DNA of 64,000 nt, from assembly GCF_024868665.1 (NCBI RefSeq), contig NC_079906.1:11108833-11172832 (forward strand), in the 5' to 3' direction. Under the pieces are notes generated by a model. It was not told the origin of the DNA and did not search any database. It was given only the letters and a program-made list of their open reading frames with translations. The DNA is from Triplophysa rosa. Taxonomy: Eukaryota; Chordata; Actinopteri; Cypriniformes; Nemacheilidae. This document shows positions 19,360 through 31,749 of the stretch, in pieces; positions within the stretch are counted from its first letter, which is position 1, and every line of letters starts with the position of its first letter. Position numbers and translations under genes: made by a program.

Positions 19360-22300
19360 CTTATTGACATTATAGATAACATTAGCTTATTAAACATTGG
19401 TACTTAGCTAAATAAAACTGTAAAAATCAGTCAAGCAGTGTTTTCCACTTTTTTTACTGTTTACTTGACTATTAAACATTCTGAATCTACACAATGGCTT
19501 TTCAGATAAAATTTTTATTTACATATGTGATTGAAGGGAAATGAACCGAGATTTCAGAGCAAACAAATAAATATCATAGCCAGATATCACTTAAGCCATT
19601 TAAATGTAGTGATAAAACGATGCGTAAAAGTAAAAATGACGAAAATCAGGTTAAATTGAAAACCGCTCCCTTATCTCATTACGATCATGTATCAAGTACA
19701 ATCGCATAGAGAGGAGTTTCAGCAAGGTTGTCTTCCAAGAACCAAGCTGAATGTAAGTTTGACGAGTGCCAATGTATGCTCAGTTGATCTGATCAACTCA
19801 AGCGTGTTGGCTGGCTGTGCTCCAGGGAGATGGAAGCACAGGTTTCTTCAAAATGTCCTGAGGGGGATTCTAACACGGCTTCTGAATCTTAAAATTATTA
19901 AAACCACTTCCTCATACCCTGATATAAGTAACCTACCCATACAATAAACCAATGTGATACATTAATGTAAACCGTGATATTAAAGATTTGTCAGCAGTCA
20001 ACTTGCATGTCAAAGGGTAATTTTACAGCATCAAAGGGCTGTTAAAGTTAAAGTGATCCCTTTACGTGTCACCTTGGTTCACTGCATGACACGTCTTTAC
20101 CATAAGTTACTTATTGTATCTCCTTACTAGTGGGCAAGCAAATGTGTTTGTTCCAAAGCTGTAATTTTAACAAAGCATTTAACGTACCAAAACAAAGAAG
20201 ATGAGGTAAACGCTGCCTTGGCCAAGGACCAGCACATTTCACAAGATCACTTGGGTTTATTTAGCTCATTTAGAGTCTTTATAGTTAAATAGTCGTTTAT
20301 GGTCGCGGTGTAGCCTGTTAAAACGTGTATTTTAATATTTCCAAACAGAGATATAGTAATATATATAATAGTAATATAGTAAACAAATCCACTCAGCAAC
20401 AGAGAACATTAAAGGAAACACTACCCAGAATCCCTAAACAGCAGTAAAAACAAAAAATCAAGGCTAACTCTGAAAACTTCTTCGACCGGTTCACTGAGCA
20501 TTGCAGTTAAGACTGAAAAGTGCCATATCAGCATTGGCAAATGAACGCTGCAGAAGGTCTGCTTCAAGATAAGCGCCTTTTAGCCTATTCTGCAAAATAA
20601 AAACCAAGTCCAGTAGCGCCAAAAATGCTTAACGTGCAGAGTTTGGCAGGAGGAACTTAATATAGGCCACAAGAGGGGGAAAGAAGCCAGGGTTGCTCGC
20701 AAACTTTGTGGGGAACTACTTTCAAGAAATAGCCAACCACGAGATGGCTAAACAAACAACACAGCTTTTCTCAGCAAAACTTTGATTTATTGAGATTGTA
20801 TTCTACGGAGTGCCAAAAGCTAAACAAACAAAAATGCCCCTACGTTTTATATCTGCCATAACTGCTGCTGGTGTCACAGCCAAGAACCAAATTACAGTAC
20901 ACAGTTCTGCTTTGAAAAAGCAATGTATTTATATAGGTCGTTGATAAATAAACCGTAAACGTGTCCAATGGTGCGAGAACAAACCGTTAATAATATATTA
21001 TTTTATTATTAATATTGATATAATATTAAATGGCATAAGAGAGATTTGGGAGACCCCACCCTCACCCTAAACATAACCACTTCTCAGCCATATAAAACAC
21101 AACAAGCAAATAAAAAAAAAACGGAACATTAGCTAAATCTGAGATTTACGCCAGAAGGTGATCACTTTCACATCTGTTCCTCGTACAAATCGATCGTTTT
21201 GCGTTGGTACCCTTGGAATATCTGTATTTTTGAACGACATTGTGACTACTTGTAGTCTATCTTGTGTTTTATATTACGATAAATAAACTGTTACATTACT
21301 TGCTCAAACTGCCTGAACAGCATCGTGTAAACACAATTATCCTGGCCGTTAAACTTAAATTAAACCCCGAAACATCATCATTGCAAATGATCTCTAATAT
21401 ACAATTTTATAATGACTGTAAAATTCTCGTGCCCTGCATGTCGAAAAACGTCACCAAACGGGTACCCTGCGCGTTAAAAAGTGACGCCGAATGGTGCTGA
21501 CCGAGCGTAAATATGTGACGAGTTGGGAGTGAGAATGTGTTGGACACACGTATATACAGTATGTAATGTGGTATTCACGACTTTGCAGTAGCTAGCTCTA
21601 AGACTAACAAAAAATGGGTCAGAAGCTCCAGGTAACGTACTCACCCCCAGTCATGAGGTTACACTACAGCAAAGGAATTTTCAGTTAAAACAGTACTGTA
21701 GAGTTTCTAAACCTGACAGGAGAGATGTAAAAGGTCAATACATATTAAGTGCTCATTCTGTCTGCTAAAATGAGCTCTATCCATGATAAGTCCAGCCATT
21801 TTGATGGCAAGGAAAAGCTGCATCAAAGAGAAGCTGCTGCACAAACTCAAAAAGATAATTAAGAATCGCTATAAAAGAAATTGGCAAGGGAAATCAGCCA
21901 GGCTTTGCATATCTAACAGGCGTAATCAGAGTGGATAAAAATATCCTCAAGTTATTCTGTGTTGCTTTGGGTGCGCAGGTCAAAGCCATCCTTTCTTCCA
22001 CCTAAACTTGCTCCCCATTGAAGCCGGCCAAGCGACAAGAAATACACAGCCAAACCTCAAGGTTGAGCCAAAAACTGCAGTTCACAATTCCCAAAACATT
22101 TAATAAATATACTCACAGAGATGTCATCAGATTCAGCAGCAGAGGGAAGGTCTTGTGTAAGATACGAGAAATTGCAAAAACCAAGATCCCTTCTCTATTT
22201 CTGTGTGCTATAAAACTGCCATAACAGGGCCCTCATACCGAAACGCCGTTTAACAGCTAATCCTGAAGAGAACCATGGCCACAAAAATGAAAGGTTTATC

Positions 22301-24030
22301 GAGTGCAAAGCAATAATGTCTACTCGTGCACACGGCTTAATTGGTTTGGCTCCGTCTGTTCAGACAAGCCTAGCGGGGAAAACATGCAGAGTGGTTGGGA
22401 GGGACATTTGTGTTTCCAGCTATACCATAATGCACCTATAGGAGCAATGCACCAAAAACGTTTTCTACTAGAAAAAGGAAGTCGACAATGAAGACGATTT
22501 TATGCAATGCTGATGAGCAAATTACACACAATGTCAAGTAGCATTATTCCTTTTTACTCTTAACACATTTCTCAACCAAAGACATTTTCAAGGTATATGA
22601 TCAGCTTGAAACTATGCCAGACATCTCTATATAAACCACCTTTATTACCCCATCACCAGCAACGACCTAAATTATTCTTTCTATTCATGTTCTAACCGGA
22701 AAGGCTAGTAAAGTGAGGTGACACATTTTTCATGTATCCTACTAGCCTGCATCTGTCAATTACGCTTAACCATCACTAGGCAGACACTTATTCAAAGCTT
22801 GTGAATGAGGAACAACACCAGCAAGAGCAGAGGTATACATGCATATGTACATAAACTATGCTTCAGATCTTGTTTTTGTTTAACTATGTGTAAACCATCA
22901 GCTAAAGTGGACTTTTCTTTTTAAACATATTTGCCATGACTCAAACACTTTGCCCTTTGGACTCCTGCTACATATCTATTGTGTGCTGTACACAGATTTG
23001 ATAGTGATAATAATGTACAGACAAAACAATAAATACCCATTTAAGTAAAACCATAAATATGCTCCATGAAGAAATTATACGTATTATTTCCCGTGCTTTT
23101 ACTTTACTGAGACGTCGTCAATAATAAAAGAAAACAATGAAGTAAACTTAGTTTTTTTTAAGAGTATGTCTTCTACATGTAAGTTTTACATACGTAAAAA
23201 TAATGTGGGCGGAAACGAAAACGAAAGTAACGTGGACCCGTGTTTGTTTTATTCCTTTAAACAAGCGTTAACAATTAAACAAACTAATAACGTTAAACTA
23301 ATATCGTTAAACAAACTAATTACAATGAGATGAAAACATTAATTGAGGATTCACGATTAAGTTGACAACCAATCAAATGTAGTTTCACCTGAACAGTAAA
23401 TATATGATTAACACAAGAAATAAGTAACTAACGTTACTCAACTGACACACTGGCCCGTGAGCTGCCTGGACAGCAGTTTTGGGAATCATACATCACAGGT
23501 GCTTTCTAAAGAAAATCTGACTAACGTTAGATTGGCACCTCACTAGATTTTAGGACGCAGCCAATATCTTACATTTTCGATAACGTTACTCAGTGCATTT
23601 AAATGCAGCAGACGTTTTGTGAGTAAACACAGTGAATGTTACACGATTTCCAGCTCTTAAAAACTTTGTTTACTGCCTAAAATAGGCGGACGGGAAAGTG
23701 GCCCAGTGACTGAGAGAAATGTGGAATGTGGAGGCTGGTAGCTAACACTGCATATCAAGGGAAACTAAACAGGCTATCTGCGTTTAGCAGTCAATTTTCG
23801 CGGTAAAATGGTAAACGGAAACGATGACGGTTTAAATCAGATATGCGCTGCATACAAACTCCCACATCACATTTTCGCTAGCCAAGTTGCTGCCAGGCTA
23901 GCCCGTACGAAAGCTGTCAAGGAATTGCTAACAAGTTAGCCGGGTTAGCTATGTATATTTAGGAACAGTATCAAATAAAACAACAATTGCGTCTGATTAA
24001 ACACACCGCTGTTCATAATGTCTCCTCTCA
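19360..24030. other. zbtb34 intron, largely featureless
   Basis: AT-rich with short unrelated open frames. I recognise no exon. An AT palindromic patch lies near 20990-21030. The part closest to exon 1 (about 23640-24030) is less AT-rich, as expected near a promoter. Confidence 0.5.
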
Positions 24031-24031
24031 C

Positions 24032-24250
24032 CTTCTCCGCAGTCAAATGTCGCCCATTCCCATGCACAGCGACTCGCTTTAGCTCCAGCCTAACCTCCTC
24101 CTTCCCCAGCTGAGCCTGTGCTGCTGCTCAGCCGTTGCTATTTTTCCAGCACTCTGCCCCACCGGAAGTGGACGCGACCAGTCTCCAGGGACGCGCTCTG
24201 GCTTGCAAGTTTCTTGACGCGGTGTCGAAGATGCGGGTATGTGCTATAAA
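24032..24250 (-). promoter_or_regulatory. zbtb34: Candidate zbtb34 first (non-coding) exon and promoter
   Basis: On the minus strand the sequence GCGGAGAAG|GTGAGAGG is a strong splice donor with the exon ending at 24032. Upstream on the same strand is GC- and CpG-richer sequence containing an ETS-type motif, CCGGAAGTG (plus strand, 24162-24170), typical of broadly active promoters. The exon would be about 100-140 nt with no need for coding sequence, since translation starts in the next exon. The resulting intron to 12255 is about 11.8 kb. By family knowledge ZBTB34 has a non-coding first exon. Transcript evidence is needed to fix the start site. Confidence 0.6.
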
Positions 24251-24539
24251 GATCAGCGGTGGTCCTCGCCCCATCCCTCACACACGTTCATGGAAGTGCA
24301 AGGGTCAAGGAGGGTAACTTACAGTGTGTTTGAGGATGTTTACTTTGTTGCAATAATTTCAGTGAAAAGTGTCCGCTAACCATTTCCGTGAATACCCGGA
24401 CGACTCTAGGTTACTGTATGTAGGCTAGACGTTAATGACGTTTTTGTTTATGACTGCGGAACGTATAGTCTAATAATAATAATTTGTTACGTGTTTGTAA
24501 TTTAAACAATGCAACATTATAAAAAGCGCTATATACATA

Positions 24540-24670
24540 AACTTTAATTGAAAGTCGAGGGAGAGATGAACGAGAAATATGAGACATTGCCTTTCGTGAA
24601 CGAGAACGATTCGTTCACTTAAAAGATTCGTTCAAAAAGAACGATTCGTTCACCAACGTAACATCACTAA
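24540..24670. mobile_element. Terminus of a hAT-like element (GAACGATTCGTTC repeats)
   Basis: Three copies of the near-palindrome GAACGATTCGTTCA or AAGATTCGTTCA in about 60 bp, followed by ACCAACGTAACATCACTA, which I recognise as a common fish hAT end. No partner end was found. Confidence 0.5.
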
Positions 24671-25955
24671 TATAGACTAAATACTGGAACAAAGACAATG
24701 GGTAACAAAATGTAATCATCCAACAATATTCATTATGGATCGGTAGCCTATTGTGCCTAGGTTTATTACTTTAATGTGAGTTAAACTTGAGTAGGTTCAC
24801 TAAAAGCAAACTACTATTTAAACATGTTCCTTTAAATACCCTGTCTTGAGTAATATAAAGCGTAAATATGTAGCAAACAGATAAAATAAATTAAATCATA
24901 AAAAATGAACATTTAAATAAACGATTATCATTACCCTATGAAGTGTCAACTTGTATTCTGATGGTCAGTCTCAAGCTGATATACTACAATTGAAACAACA
25001 GAGGGCGCCACAGGCCAAATTAACGTACCAGAGGAGACGTATATTCTGAATATTCAGTAAATGACTATTGGGATTATACCATCTGTACTAACTCTCATAA
25101 CGTAGTATGATCATAATATACTTTAATAGTAAACCATATTTATATAAATATACTTATTTTGTGCAACAATGTTGTATATCCCAATTTATGGCAGTGGGAG
25201 ACCTAAATAATATTAAATGATAAACAATAAACAATGTTATCTTGACATTATATTTTCACAGTTAGAAATTATTTGCTATTTAGGATACTTAAGTTTGGTC
25301 TATTCAAGTTCTTAAATTGAGGACTAGATATGTTGGAAATTGGACAGTGTACATGGCTATTTTATGCGAGGTTTCACAAGGTTTAAGGCTAGTCCCAGAC
25401 TAAAATGAATGTTTGATCTGTTTTCATTTAAAATAACTTGCCGTAATATATCTTAAAATATGTCAGTGCCATTGTTTTGTCTCAAGATGCACACAGTCAT
25501 TTTTTTTCTAAGGCATTTTTAAAGCGACTTTTTGACTAAGGCATAGTCCTGGTTTAAGATAAGACTTGTCTGTAAAACCAGGCCATAATGTTTTAAAATG
25601 CAGGGCCTAAATAGATCCAATCTATTTGTGTTCTATCTATGTATACATTTTCACAGGTATGCATGATCATACCTCCAGAAGTTGGCCATTTCTATACAAT
25701 AGTTTGCACATGGAGTGTTTTTTTACTAAACCTGTAGTCTACCTATCAGGTAGGCTAGTTATTTTGAAAATTAAGTTTAGTTCAAAAACATAATGTATCT
25801 GTTATATCCAAGAGACAGTAATTAAAATCTCTTGCAAATGTTTTTTTGCATCATTGTTTCTCCCAGTGGTTACATAATTCACTCTTTTTTTTAGAGAATG
25901 TTATTCACAATGACCTTTTTCATCCACTTATTTGAGGGACAGTTTGGCCTCAGAA
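24671..25955. other. AT-rich intergenic stretch
   Basis: No coding frame, strong repeat boundary or GC-balanced block was seen. At 24998-25012 the word GAGGGCGCCACAGG resembles the ends of short interspersed elements, without other support. Confidence 0.4.
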
Positions 25956-26520
25956 ACGAATATCTGACCTAATCTGAGTGCAGGTGGATGACCGGTGTAA
26001 GGAGCGAAATCGCTTTGTCATCGCACGTGCGCTTGAACGCGGTCCATGTTAAACAAGCATCCCCTCTATTCTCTGAGCTAATTCGCCTATTTTTTCTCCC
26101 ATGTTCTCTTTCAGCCATTAAAGAATGACACACAAACTCACACACAAACACTAGAAATAGGTAGCCACAGGTATGGGTGATTAGAAATGGTTTTCTTGAC
26201 CCCGAGGGGTGACGGTGATATTGATAACATTTTCAAACAGCATCGCTCATCAAAGGGTTTCCTGTTAAAGTTGTAATCTTCTTGAAACAGACCTTTGTTA
26301 GCTACTGCGCCATTCACTTGACCGAGAATTCCTCAGCAGTAAGCTAATGGGGATGATTTTGAGCGAGGTCAGCATTGGGGATCAGAGCGGGGGACCCAAT
26401 CAGGGTGGCCCCGGAGCTCAGAGGTGCCTCGCTGTGATTTGTAGCCCAGGTGACTTTGCAAATTCCCCTCCTGCTTAAGATAGGCCTGGCTGGGAGAGTG
26501 GTCATTTTCTAGGGGATGCA
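25956..26520. other. Candidate conserved non-coding block 1
   Basis: A sharp change from AT-rich DNA to balanced, non-repetitive sequence of over 500 bp. It includes GAGCTAATTCGCC, GTGATTAGAAATGG (homeodomain-type ATTA cores) and CCCAGGTGACTTTGCAAATT. Open frames are short and have no domains. The texture resembles vertebrate conserved non-coding elements, but conservation cannot be seen from one sequence. Confidence 0.35.
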
Positions 26521-28380
26521 TATCAGGCATGAAAAACAGCAAAGTATGGGATTAAAATTCCACGACTATAGACGACAGCCTAGTATTTCTAAAAGTGAAA
26601 AGGCACTGCATACAAACCAAATTTGTTTTTGTTGATGAAACTATTGATTGCCACAATCAATAAATCATCCCAGCGCTTGTCTTTAGTAATGAGATTATAC
26701 ATCAAAAATCGATACTTTGTTCCTTTAATACGATTAAAAAACTCATTACCTTTTTTAAACCATTTGCACATAACTGTGTCAATTACAGAAAAAATCAAGC
26801 GATGATTGATTGCTTGCCGTTGATAGCTGCAGATACAGATCAGAGCAACTCGGTTTTACAGGTGCACTGCATTCTTGGCCAGCCAAACCTGTGTCACAGG
26901 TGACTGTCACTCCGGCGCGCTAACTGATCTTTCGAATTTCTTCAAAAGGGTAGCTTGACCCTCAGACAGGGAAATTATAAAGGAATTCAGATATTATCAT
27001 CAAATGCATTTATAGCAGGAACATACCCTTAAGGAAACCTTCAGATTGCTTTACTGTTATAAACCGTCTTCAAATCCTAAGGCTATTTTTCCTATAGGCT
27101 ACTAACTTACATGAATTGGCCATTGTGTTTGTATGTGCTCCAGAAAGTCCAGAAATACCTTGGCTGTCAGCACTAGGAGAGAACAATAGTCTCCCAGTCC
27201 TGTAAAACTCAGGATCACTGAGGGAGAACATACTTTCCAATAGCAGGTGCTTGAGTCTGTCAGTACCTGCTCCTCACCACGGCAGCCGGTGAAAGGCTCG
27301 GGTTGTCCAGGTGTGCATGTGTGTGTGCGCATGACTTATTCCTCTAAGGTTACTATTTGGCAAAGCTGGGGTTTAAAACATACTATACGATTCAGTGATC
27401 AGATTATTGAACATGTTTATATCTCATGCTTTTTGTCTGTGTAGTGCACATTGTTTCACACATCTAGCTTGAGATCAGAAGACCCGCATTTAGATATATT
27501 CAAAGATTTATTCACATCATATCTGCTGATATTTGTTGAGCAAATACTGTAGCATCTATGGGTGGTTCCTATAAGAAAAATCACAGATGAGATATCTCGG
27601 CTATTTCTCTTAGACATCAGTGAGATTAAAGGGAGAGCAAAGGAAATTTGTGCTTAAGTGTCCTGCATCTCGAGTGTTTCTCATAAGAAAAGGAGACAAA
27701 AATCTCACAAAAGTCTCTATTAGAGATCTCGACAATGTCACAAACTGAACTCAGATTTGCCACACTCGCTGTCAAAAGTCAAAAGATTCAATATGAACTC
27801 TCATTTCATTTTCAAATGTACTCAAATCCAGACTATTTTATACACTCTACATTCGTTTTAAGCAATTTTATAGGAGAAACATCTGAGACTCGACATAAAT
27901 GAAAACTCCTGAGCTATGAAAGAGCAACCTCTGAGCAATACAAATTTCATCTCGGCTCGCACCATCTAAAAAACAACAAAAGTATTAACAATCGGATCAC
28001 AACACAACAACTGTGTTATCCAGCCTTAAGGATATAGTCGTGGCAACTTGTAAGCTGAAATTCTGCTTTTTAAATCTTCTCAGAGTTTTCGTAGCTGAAA
28101 AGAACAATGTTTATTTAGCTGGAAAACTAAATTTTCTTAGTTTTAAACTTCCTTCCTGGAAACATTTCAATGTGTTCATAAGCTTGTGAAAGCAACTCAC
28201 ACTCTTATGATTCAAATGTCCTTACAGACATTGTTATGATACGTGCATTTTGCACGTATACGTGCACTTTCAGTAATACAAAGAAAAAGACAAATTATTA
28301 ATACTTATTAAAGAGACCATAAAGATTCCAAGAGACCAGTCAATTAGTTAAAAAACTATATCTCAATATCAATGACCGTC
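26521..28380. other. Intergenic stretch with one dispersed repeat
   Basis: Mostly AT-rich. The part at about 27560-27990 looks like a dispersed repeat rich in GAGA/TCTC words. It contains an 18-base word, GAGCAACCTCTGAGCAAT (27922-27939), repeated exactly at 55748-55765. No gene recognised. Confidence 0.45.
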
Positions 28381-28870
28381 AAGAAATCAGGATATTGAAG
28401 AGTTGGAGATGTAATTCTAAAACATTATGTAATATAACACTCAGCTACAATTTTCTCTTTCCTTTAAACAAATCCAGTGCAATAGTCGAAACAATATTCT
28501 CCAACAGTTTAGATGAGTGTTGTGATGTGCAGGCTCAAGTTCCCATATGCAGTTCATTCTCTTTTCTCCTGATAATTTTACACCTAATCGCCACTTTAGC
28601 ACCGAATACCCTCAATATAGCGAGCTCTAATGACAGATGATAATCATGCAATATATGCCTGAAGCATATTGATGTGAGGTTTCCCACACAGAAACGCCGG
28701 GGTGATTGAATTTAAGAAATAAAGCCTTCTCATTTGGCACCCAGTGGGTGATCAGAGTTATTCAGCAATAGTATTTTATAGCATTTGCCAAAGGCCATGA
28801 TGACAGATAGGGGTTATGTCACAGATTGTTTTCTGTCTTCTTTATAAAGTCTGTTGTTTTCTTTGAACAC
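28381..28870. other. Candidate conserved non-coding block 2
   Basis: Non-repetitive with TGATGACAG (28798-28806), containing the TGACAG core bound by TALE homeodomain proteins of the MEIS/PREP type, followed by GGGGTTATGTCACAG. No coding signature. Confidence 0.3.
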
Positions 28871-29139
28871 ATTGCAAGTTTGAGAAATACATTTGTTGAA
28901 TTTCTTAATTTTGTATTAGCTCTAATTCTTATTTATTATATGGCTTTCCCTTCACTTTTCTCAAACTTTAAACCGTAAAGTTTAAGTTAAATGGTATCGA
29001 GTGACTTTGCATTGTCATGTTTTAAAATGAATACAAAATTGAATTGTCAATTAAAATAAAGGCAAACTGTTTCATTTCACACACACATTGTATGAGGTAC
29101 AAAAAAGGTTAAATGAAAAGAACAATCATGAGATTTTAT

Positions 29140-29960
29140 ATCCTCTCCACAGAGATGCATTATCACATTGCGGTTGCCTAAGAAATTAAGCCAAATTGGG
29201 GATATAATGGCCAAGGCTTGAGAGAACATAACGTGGGGGCCCGCAGGGGGGGAGTGGATGAGTGATTCCTGGCACGACTGGAGAGAAAAGAGAGAAAGAA
29301 GGAGCCAGAACGAGTAAGAGTGAGAGAAGTATACTGACTGGTGCTTAGCTCGAATGAAAGCTCCTGCTTAGCGGACCAGAGATCAAAACTGAGGGGGCCG
29401 GTCCAGGTCTTCACCTGGGCCCTTTGTCATTGATAAGTCTGTCATCCCTGCTGATATTGAAGCAGTAATGGCAACTGATGATTAGCCCACTCCTGAGCCA
29501 TTAACCACATTTCTTATCCCTCTGCCCAAGCTCCACAGGGGAAAGAAACACAATGAGATCCTTTATAGCCCTTCAGCCTTAAACTCCAAGACTGCATCCA
29601 CCTGACCTGAAAGGCACAACTGTTACGTCCCTTCGCCAATTTGGAGAAGAAGCCCGGGACGAGATACATGTCAAAGGTCGTGGCGTGGTGCTACGTGAAA
29701 TGAGGGGGTTCTGACTGACTGGCTCGCTGAAAGAGCGCCACGGCGAAAATTACCGAAAATCGTCTGTTTTGTCAACATTTCATCGGTAGATTTGCAAAAG
29801 ATAAAGACCCCCGGTGCAACCCCACCACCTTCCCTCAGACGGCTTGAAGGATCGAGTTGGTCAGAATTTGACTGACAAACAAATCTCCTCATTATTTCTC
29901 TCTATCCCCCCTCAGTACGCCTCTTAACCAGCGATATTTAATATGATCTCTTTTTAATGA
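29140..29960. other. Candidate conserved non-coding block 3
   Basis: Over 800 bp of balanced composition without identifiable repeats, against AT-rich flanks. It includes GCAACTGATGATTAGCCC and GAGCCATTAACCACA. Two open frames on the minus strand (29178-29414 and 29671-29892) have no recognisable domain and I do not regard them as genes. Confidence 0.35.
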
Positions 29961-30825
29961 TCCTTAAGTGGCTGAAATTACATCCCCTGAAAAGCATGTA
30001 AGTTTGATAGAGGTATTTGAGTTATGGGGCCTCAACTAAGAAAAAGGGAACATAAGAAGATAGAAGGAGAGAAATGTGTCTCAGCGGATTATTATATAAC
30101 GGAGAAATCGCTGGTAAAAGTCTGGTAATTTTTTGCTAATTAAAAAAAGAATAGTACTTTTGAGAAATATAATAATACTGGGCAGTGAAATGAGATGAAG
30201 ACGCCTATCAGGTTTATAGAGAAAGCATTTTATTCTACATGCTGTTTAGCGGCCTACAATGGTGATATCAAAAAAGTTATGAAGAAAATGAGAATGAAGT
30301 TAGTTATAAGTATTAGTTGTTTAAAAAGAAAAAATCTTTTGCATGATAAAACTGGTTATTTCATTAAATACTTTTACAGAGTTAACACATGGTAGTTCAC
30401 CTCTAGTCTTTAAGATGTTTACTTCAACTCTTGCCCACCCTAAACTGAAAATAGCTCACTGTGGCCAGGGTTAATCCTATCCAAAAATTTCTCCAAACGC
30501 AAGTGCCTCAGTATGTGTCTCAGACACTGTCTGCTCCCAGGATTTAAACTTCCTGTTTGTAAAGGACGCAGCAGGAAGTGCCTTGACTCTTCACACACCT
30601 CTCCAGGGTGTTGACCACTTACTTTAAATCATGTCCACTAGTCATGCTGGTGTGCTCTCCATGATAAACTGCCAGGTGTATGATACCTTAGTTACATTTG
30701 ACAAACATGGCTTGCGGATAAATAGCCGTGAGAGTATTTATTGTTACTTTTATCATTGTCTACCTTTGACCGTTTTATTACACCTGTAAATATTGTATGT
30801 GACCGGTTCAATTAAATGTATCGAG
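29961..30825. other. Intergenic, no feature seen
   Basis: AT-rich sequence up to the truncated retroelement. No exon, repeat boundary or clear motif cluster. Confidence 0.4.
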
Positions 30826-31304
30826 CTCTCTCTCTCCGGCACCACCGCTTCGGGCAGCCGCTGGCGGACATCCTTTGTCTGCGCTGCCCGAACTCCCCAG
30901 CACCGCGAGGCCGATCGGCGGCAAGGGCTCTTCGACAGCATGTCCCTCCTTCCTCCCGGGTTTTAGCACCAATGTAACAAGTTCAAGACAAGGAAAGGAA
31001 GGAGGCGGGAACCGGCAAACATTTAACAAAAAACTTTAATCAAAAATAAACAAACAATAATACGTAAGTAAAAGGCCGGCAGCCCCTCACGGACGACAGC
31101 CGGCCACACAAACATAAACACAAAACTTAACATTTCCGGGCCCGGTCCTCTCTCGTCGGCAGTCCCGTCGCTCGTCCTCTTATGCTCCCGAGCTCCCCTG
31201 TGAGGCATGCGGGACCGGTGCGCGTACAGCTGATACTCATTATCACTCACGCCACCGGCCCCGCCTTCCTGCCCCACGGCTCTCGTCCCGCCTTCCTCGC
31301 TACA
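30826..31304 (-). mobile_element. LTR retroelement remnant: one LTR plus primer-binding site and truncated leader
   Basis: On the minus strand the LTR runs from 31304 to 30973 (332 bp). It begins TGTAGCGAGG and ends GTTACA, so it has the canonical TG...CA edges. It is followed one base later by TGGTGCTAAAACCCGGG (30971-30955), which has the TGG start of a tRNA-primed binding site. A poly(A)-type ATTAAA lies at 31035-31040. About 130 nt of GC-rich internal leader follow before homology stops near 30826. No gag/pol frame is present and no second LTR is seen. Confidence 0.75.
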
Positions 31305-31379
31305 GCCACCATTCACTTTTATTGAATTGAAAAAATGAATAGAAATAAAAGTGAACAGTGACGAAGTCTGAATCATTAA

Positions 31380-31445
31380 CATTCTATTTTTTGTGTTTGA
31401 CGAAAGTAAGAAAGTCATACAGGTTGGGAACAACATGAGGTATAA
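31380..31445. mobile_element. Partial TTAA-type MITE
   Basis: GAAAGTAAGAAAGTCATACAG and GGGAACAACATGAGG match the internal right arm of the common MITE. Both ends are missing. Confidence 0.5.
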
Positions 31446-31749
31446 TAAAATATGACAATAAGAAAATTAAGTTTTTCCAAGTATCCCCTTGAATCTGCTT
31501 CATCAAAGGTTTACCGACACAGATGAACATCATTGAAACACACACAGCCTTCCCATGCCAAGATCCTAGGATTATTCGTCTAGCCCCCCAGTGGCTCTGT
31601 TTTATGCCTGTGTGTCTGTATGCTGTATGAGAAAGGGTCAAAATATCTTTCATTAAGTCATAAAACCTGAGGAATAAGATACGGGCTCTCGCGATAAGAT
31701 CTGGTAATGCTGTAACATGGAATTATGGAAAGACCAAATTGTCATTTTC

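Noticed and set aside
24135..24317. 60-codon plus-strand small protein at the zbtb34 promoter
   Set aside because: It is short, CpG-island-derived and lacks any recognisable domain; kept only as a possible divergent transcript.
31023..31436. 137-codon minus-strand frame
   Set aside because: It covers the LTR and its flank, with no gag, pol or other domain; an LTR-derived chance frame.
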